Part shown: one piece after another, positions 60,001 through 64,000 of the stretch
How the letters are laid out: each line of letters starts with the position of its first letter
Numbering within the stretch: position 1 is the first letter of the stretch
Notes under the pieces: generated by a model
Told to the model about the DNA's origin: nothing
Databases searched by the model: none
What the model saw: only the letters and a program-made list of their open reading frames with translations
Source: Echinococcus granulosus
Taxonomy: Eukaryota; Platyhelminthes; Cestoda; Cyclophyllidea; Taeniidae
Direction: 5' to 3'
Assembly (NCBI RefSeq): GCF_000524195.1
Contig: NW_020170423.1
Span: 403,599 to 467,598, forward strand
DNA length: 64,000 bases
Program-made: the position numbers and the translations under genes

Positions 60001-61774
60001 ATATTTCTGACAGCTTTTTCAGACTTCTGTAAGTCAGTTTGTTTAAGGCGATCAAAGAAGAGTTTGTTTTACATGGTTGAGCGTAAAATTTCACATTTCT
60101 TATAAGCTAGTCACATGCGATTAATTTTGTTTGAGTGCGTAATAATTCGGACGCTTCATGAAGGCGATTGTGGAGTTGAAGGAGGAAGTACTTGACTAGC
60201 TAAATCAAATAGCGCATTTATCTATGCCTAATAATATCACAAATGGAGTCACGAGGAACTGTTTGCAGCGAAGATTGTGTGCCCCACCCACCGACCATAT
60301 CACCGTAACAGTGACAATGAAGTAATGAAGTTGTGGTGGTTGGTAGGACTTAAATAATTGGACACTTTATTTTGCCTTCCTTACAGCACTCATTAAACTG
60401 CAAGTATTTGCAGGTACATACAAAGGGGAGAATTTATGCACAAGTAACAATGCCCTAAACCTGGCTTGTGATTTGTGTGTGTCAGCGCTTTATTTCTCGG
60501 CCCTGTAATTGGCAGCTCATTTGTTTGAATAACGCTACCAATACTTTCAAGGGTCACACCACCTTCATTATTTTATGGAAAAATTTACGCGTCAGGGCTC
60601 AAAATGGAGAATCATTTAAGCCTCATCAATGCAGACGACAAGAATGTTTGTGAGGCTACCAACAAGGGCCTCAGTGTATAAATTAGCACAGTTTCAAAAG
60701 AATTGGTTTTAAAGAAGCAACATTTTACGCAGAATTTTTGATTAGGAAAGATTGATTGAGTGAATGTTGAGTAGGAGTTTAGTTAGAACACTACTACTTA
60801 AATTCATTTAAGTCAAAGCGGTTAGGAAATGCTAAGTTATCGTATTGAATTCCTTGTCAAAAGAATAAATATGGCTGTTCAAATCAGACATTATCATCCC
60901 AGCATGTTATTTAAGGACGTAAAAAGTGCTGCTAAGTAGATCTGATATAGAAAAAGACAAAAGTTATGTTGGGTAGCTGATTCAAATTTCTGCTTTTGCA
61001 GTCAGACCCAGGGCCAATTTAGCCTTTGGGGTTGTGGATTTGGCAATCTTGAGGTATATTTTCGTAGCAAACTGGGTTTTATCAGAGCGTCCCTGTTACC
61101 TTCATCCTACTCATTTAATTCCAAGTACAAAGTTTTAGGGACAATCTCCTGTAAAAAAGAGCGACTTACAATTTCCCTATTTTCTTTCTTATGAGCAATA
61201 TATTTCTGGAACTGGACGTGCACCTGCCAAGTGCCTTCTCCCATGAGAGTTTAACTCCCTTGTACGATGCTTTCCACGCATGGGACCACCTGTCCGCCAA
61301 GCAAACGAAGAAGTGAAAACAGCCGCCGCGCTCCTTTCCCAGCACTTTGAGATGCTTGAATATTAACCAGAGTAGAATGAGCCAGAAAATGGTGGACATC
61401 CACAAAAGCGTGATATCAGCCTCTGCTTCCTGTCGCCGCACTTTTACAGCGTAGGCGACAAAAATGACATCTCCCACAAGGATGCCGATTTTCAACAGCA
61501 GTTCCAAAATGCTTCCGGGTGAGAGAGCAGTCGTTGAGGCATCCTCACCCTCCACGCATCTCCCGGATGTGTCAAACCGATGGAGGAAACGTGAATAAGC
61601 CTGCAGGAGACCGGTAAGTACATTGTCTGGATGGTTAGGCAAGTCGGGAAAGTCACTCTCCGTCCACTCGCATGTGGGTGTAGGCAAAATCTTGGCAATA
61701 TCATCGTAGAGTTGCTTCTCGATGGAATTCAGTGGTTCTATCTCTTCTGTCTCGCGAGGTTCCGTTTCATCGAA
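53874..61774 (-). CDS. SLC28-like: Concentrative nucleoside transporter (SLC28/CNT family), multi-exon; start and one short exon missing
   Basis: CNT proteins import nucleosides through the plasma membrane coupled to Na+ or H+. Exons in order: 61774-61170, 59893-59749, 59318-59127, 58267-58106, 57432-57307, 57146-57016, 55443-55272 (donor uncertain), 55193-55064, then one unplaced short exon, then 54078-53874. Landmarks: two N-terminal membrane helices in the first exon (GILVGDVIFVAYAV and TIFWLILLWLIF), NFVSLIGIVAMVLICMLIS, IKWQPVLMGFFLQF, GASFVFGDLF, VLPLVVFFSSFISIMF, GTTGPEAINAITNIFL, NEAPLLIKPYM, VMSAPAALAIAKIIYPET, LIEAATVGALEAIPL, and SYALCGFANVGSVGILLG near the C-terminus. These follow animal CNT order and the assembled part is about 615 residues, near the usual 600-690. 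The first exon begins at an acceptor (TTTCTTTCAG), so the ATG lies upstream. It could equally be called SLC28A-type; family certainty is high. Confidence 0.9.
55064..55193 (-). CDS. SLC28-like: Transporter exon encoding IFAYLLWLLAFGMGV
   Basis: 130 bases, acceptor CTTTTTTAG, donor GTAAGT. It encodes LIFAYLLWLLAFGMGVPAED and then GIKTVLSEFIAFKRL, matching the CNT stretch that precedes the last re-entrant hairpin (FxxEFVAYxxL). Confidence 0.87.
55272..55443 (-). CDS. SLC28-like: Transporter exon encoding LIEAATVGA; donor lacks GT
   Basis: Acceptor GTTTGTTAG; the split codon AG/C joins 57146-57016 exactly. It encodes NLIEAATVGALEA, carrying the conserved Glu of the second substrate motif, and ends at AQDLTFE by homology. 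After that Glu the sequence is GGAAGT, not GT. The nearest in-phase GT would extend the exon to 55257 and add five codons (GSVCF). Confidence 0.8.
56222..56400 (+). repeat. TRIM-type terminal repeat, first of a tandem pair
   Basis: TGTAATGCTCTAGTTGTTTG at 56220, degraded hairpin near 56300-56322, tail ending near 56400. Antisense in a transporter intron (57015-55444). Confidence 0.65.
56403..56625 (+). repeat. TRIM-type terminal repeat, second of a tandem pair
   Basis: Follows the previous repeat with almost no interior: CTGCAATGCTTTGCTTGCCTG at 56401, GGGTCCCGCC at 56457, hairpin at 56486-56510 (GGTATGGCC..GACCACGCC), ending CGCTTCAGTA near 56600. A purine tract GAAGGGGGAGGGG follows at 56622-56634, the expected prelude to a further repeat that is not obvious. 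Confidence 0.6.
57016..57146 (-). CDS. SLC28-like: Transporter exon encoding VMSAPAALAIAKI
   Basis: 131 bases, acceptor TTTCAAAAG, donor GTGAGC. VPANHLLIACVMSAPAALAI matches a hallmark CNT helix (SxSHLLTASVMSAPAALA). Confidence 0.9.
57307..57432 (-). CDS. SLC28-like: Transporter exon encoding NEAPLLIKPYM
   Basis: 126 bases (42 codons), acceptor AATACTAG, donor GTGAGT. NEAPLLIKPYMSQMTNSELH matches the CNT re-entrant hairpin QTEAPLLVRPYxxxxTxSELH. Phase 0 on both sides. The codon before the junction is ATG, so the family Q-T-E triad reads M-N-E here. Confidence 0.9.
58106..58267 (-). CDS. SLC28-like: Transporter exon encoding VLPLVVFFSS and GTTGPEA
   Basis: 162 bases (54 codons), acceptor CTTTCTGTCCAG, donor GTAGGT. 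It encodes the helix VLPLVVFFSSFISIMFHLG and the MGTTGPEAINAITNIFLSM segment. Both correspond to conserved CNT blocks (VLPxIIFFS and MGTTATE...GNIFV). Confidence 0.9.
59127..59318 (-). CDS. SLC28-like: Transporter exon encoding GASFVFGD
   Basis: 192 bases (64 codons), acceptor CCTCCTTAG, donor GTGAAC. It encodes IKWQPVLMGFFLQFTFAVL and GASFVFGDLFQVECFAI, matching VQWRPVLWGxxLQF and GSSFVFGxxxxxxxFAF of CNTs. Confidence 0.9.
59749..59893 (-). CDS. SLC28-like: Transporter exon, two helices ending VHPAK
   Basis: 145 bases, acceptor TTTACTTGTAG, donor GTGAGC. It encodes FLMVVLGLITALYLIFFVL, then RNPRNFVSLIG and IVAMVLICMLISVHPAK, matching the CNT block (N)xRxLVSLxGLxxLxLxCxxxSxxPxK. Confidence 0.88.
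61170..61774 (-). CDS. SLC28-like: Transporter first identified exon, cytosolic region and two helices
   Basis: 605 bases, acceptor TCTTTCTTTCAG, donor GTAAGT. About 75 acidic, likely cytosolic residues (FDETEPRETEEIEPLNSIEK at the start) precede the hydrophobic segments near residues 110-130 and 145-165. It joins the next exon through the split Leu codon TT/A. Sequence before the first helix is not conserved in the family, so its identity rests on position and phase. Confidence 0.8.
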
Positions 61775-62724
61775 CTGAAAGAAAGACGGAAAGCGGAGAC
61801 ACTGTCGTTAATATCGTCTTTTATGGTAGTCTACCGCTTTGTGTGGATATTTAAATGGAACAGTAGGTCGAATCTGGACAAACATGAACGAATTTGGATA
61901 TTCATGTATAATATCTTAAATAAATTTAAAGCTTTTCTAGATTTTACGAATTAAAACGGTAAAATAAATACAAAATTTTGACGAAACAGCAGTGGGGACC
62001 TACACAGCGGGTGCTATTTTCAAACCTGGTCATTGACGGTCTGTCAAATGAAGGGGTGTAGTTGGGGCTCCCCATTCAATTAAGCTGGATGCTTATTTAT
62101 TTGGACTCAATTGGCGCCACTTGATTGGCCACTTCCGCAGGCAAGTGGTGACCTTGATTTGGAAATTCTGATTGGCTGATACTGCTTTGATTCATTACTG
62201 ACTGTCGGGGCTGATTGTCATTTGGGCTCGAAATGTAACCGCAAAATGGCATTTCTTTGTATAAAAAATGCTTTTCAAAGGCTCACAGTGCTATATTCTT
62301 AGCACTTCCAGTGTCTTTTAAAGAATGTATAGAAGCTTATCTAATTAAAATAGGCAAGTATCCATACGTAGTAAAGTCATGCATTCTCTGTCATAAATTT
62401 CCCTTAGTTCATATACTTTGAGTAACGGATGATGGATAAACTATGGTATAATAGGATTGGCCTCGGCTACAAAAAGATTGCGAAATACAATACCATGAAA
62501 ATGATTTGAGCTGTTCAAGTGCTCGACCTTCTATCATATCCGTTGTACATCGGACCACAGTCGTCTTGGCATAAACTAAAGTATAGTCTTTTTGACCAGA
62601 AAGTCTCCCCATACTTCTAATCCTATTCAATCAAGCAGAACTTCTTTAAAAACCTTTCTATGCAATTTTGACTAAGTCTCTGTGCTTTCATTGAATAAGT
62701 TTGTCAAGGAGTCCACCCCTGGCA
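61775..62724. other. Transporter 5' flank, nothing recognised
   Basis: The start codon exon of the transporter should lie here or beyond. No candidate with a matching donor and phase was clear. No other gene seen. Confidence 0.4.
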
Positions 62725-63800
62725 TTTGATGGAGCGTTCTCAGACTTCACTGAAGACGAAAGGCGGCATAATAATACTAGGGCAGAATCTGTTTTATCGA
62801 TGCTCAGAAGGGCTGAGGAGCTTTTGGCACTGCCCGACCTTCATATTTCCTTATGGAATCGCAGAGACGGGGCTTCATGCGGCCCATAACTTAAACCGCA
62901 GACTGCACAAAAAATAAAAGTATTACATAACCCTTCTCCTCTTTAGAACGACGTCCACGGCACTCTCCCCGGTCAAACGCCGGATCAACCGTCACAACGT
63001 AGTCGGTGCCAGTCATCCAGCTTGTGTGCAACTGGTATGGTAACTGACTGCAACGTAACAAACGCCCTCTTGGCAATTGTGCTCGATCTGGAGTTTTATC
63101 CTGCTTAGGAATTGTATTAGGGAGCAGGAAATACGCCGGTCATCTCGTAGGTCTATCTTGGGCTAAAAACAGAGTCACATGACAAGGACGGCGTTTTAAA
63201 CAGAGCCATGGGGATAAGGCATTGTGTCTACTTTTTCTTGCCGCTTTGTCCTCACTTCAGTACTGCTCACCTATATCTGTCTGGGTTCCAACCAGCTAGT
63301 ATGGAGGTGAAAGAGGTGTCGCGTATATACTTACGCGACATCTTCACCCAGGTACCGTTGACGGCTCCGTAACGACCCTTTTTAGATAGATCACAGCTAC
63401 TGTCAAATTCATCGTCATAGCATTATTACAGACCACGGGACTGGGGTAGTTGCCGAGAGCAGACGGCATTTACAACCCTTCTGGTAAGGGGTCGTCACCG
63501 ATTCTCCTACTTTGCTGCAGATACCCTTCATTCATCGCGTTAAGGATTAAGCACTCAGTAATAGGAATCAAAGTATTTCTCCTATATGATAAAGTTTTGC
63601 ACCCTGAGACTTCTCTCAGAGTGGAAGGATTCATAATACCCCGATGGAATATGTATTGCCGCCTAACAGAAAGACTGGAGGAGAGGGGCTACTCTCATGG
63701 CCCGAAGGCCATGCAGCCCAGTGGAAGTAAAATCACGGAGCCTTAAGTGCCGGCGACACCAAAACAGCGAGTTAAACAAATAGGCAAGCTAGCAGAGATG
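62725..63800 (-). mobile_element. TRIM-type element, full length
   Basis: Minus strand: the 3' repeat is at about 62725-62927 (outer end, reverse of TGTAATAC, at 62920-62927), the interior at 62946-63585, the 5' repeat at about 63590-63800 with hairpin at 63695-63712. Just inside the 3' repeat the minus strand reads AAAGAGGAGAAGGG (62930-62945), a good polypurine tract. One of the two best full-length copies in the window. Confidence 0.75.
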
Positions 63801-63965
63801 GTTTGTTTAACCATGAATTTGGTTACGCGGGTACTTAATTCACCTTGTATTGTACTTCCAACCAACGGCATGACCTCCAGGTCATGTCGGTAGTCTCTTG
63901 GCCTTTCTCCACGTCAGCACTACATTCATACAACTTCCATGAGGACTCAGGACCCCGCAGCATAC
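63801..63965 (+). repeat. TRIM-type terminal repeat in inverted orientation
   Basis: A plus-strand repeat directly abutting the minus-strand element, giving a head-to-head arrangement. Its hairpin at 63869-63889 reads GGCATGACC - TCCA - GGTCATGTC, with a compensatory pair change relative to the usual GGCC arms. Confidence 0.65.
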
Positions 63966-64000
63966 CTACATGTATTTTGTTTTTAGTTAAATATTAAAAA

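Noticed and set aside
800..63965. Hammerhead ribozyme in the terminal repeats, as in retrozymes or schistosome SINEs
   Set aside because: I looked for CTGATGA and GAAA core segments in conserved positions of the repeat and did not find them in the clearer copies. A covariance-model search would be decisive.

Overview
This is eukaryotic DNA: interrupted genes with GT..AG introns, AATAAA polyadenylation signals, long low-density intergenic sequence, one 100-N scaffold gap (23187-23286) and a large dispersed retroelement family. The gene set and repeats fit a parasitic flatworm with a large genome, most likely a tapeworm; that assignment is inference.

Four genes are supported. (1) A compact plus-strand gene at 2968-3831 encodes a 287-residue protein with an MGNC N-terminus, a basic patch and a KH-like C-terminal half. 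(2) A copine gene lies on the minus strand from about 34.5 kb to 17.6 kb. I rebuilt it by matching reading phases across about 15 exons: end of C2A, C2B with a 24-nt phase-neutral micro-exon, the von Willebrand A domain, and an unusually long Arg/Gln/Ser-rich tail. Its first C2A exons were not found. (3) A complete annexin of 313 residues occupies 51963-46249 (minus) in eight exons. (4) A concentrative nucleoside transporter (SLC28/CNT family) occupies 61774-53874 (minus); its start codon and one short exon near the 3' end are missing.

The rest is mostly unannotatable sequence and copies of one short element. Its terminal repeat is about 175-195 bp, starts near TGTAATAC, ends near GCTACA and carries a palindromic hairpin around GGCATGG/CCATGCC. 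About 650-700 bp of non-coding interior separates two direct copies. One copy has an initiator-Met-like primer binding site and several have a purine tract just before the 3' repeat. This is the structure of a TRIM (terminal-repeat retrotransposon in miniature). Solo, full-length and chained copies occur on both strands, including inside introns of the copine, annexin and transporter genes. A separate tandem repeat of about 300 bp (six diverged units) lies at 12.4-14.26 kb.

The most interesting protein features are a copine A-domain that has lost residues in all three MIDAS loops, an optional-looking acidic micro-exon in the C2B calcium loop, and a nucleoside transporter in which the usual Q-T-E substrate motif reads M-N-E. 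The genes look functionally independent. The only loose link is that copines and annexins are both Ca2+-dependent phospholipid-binding proteins.
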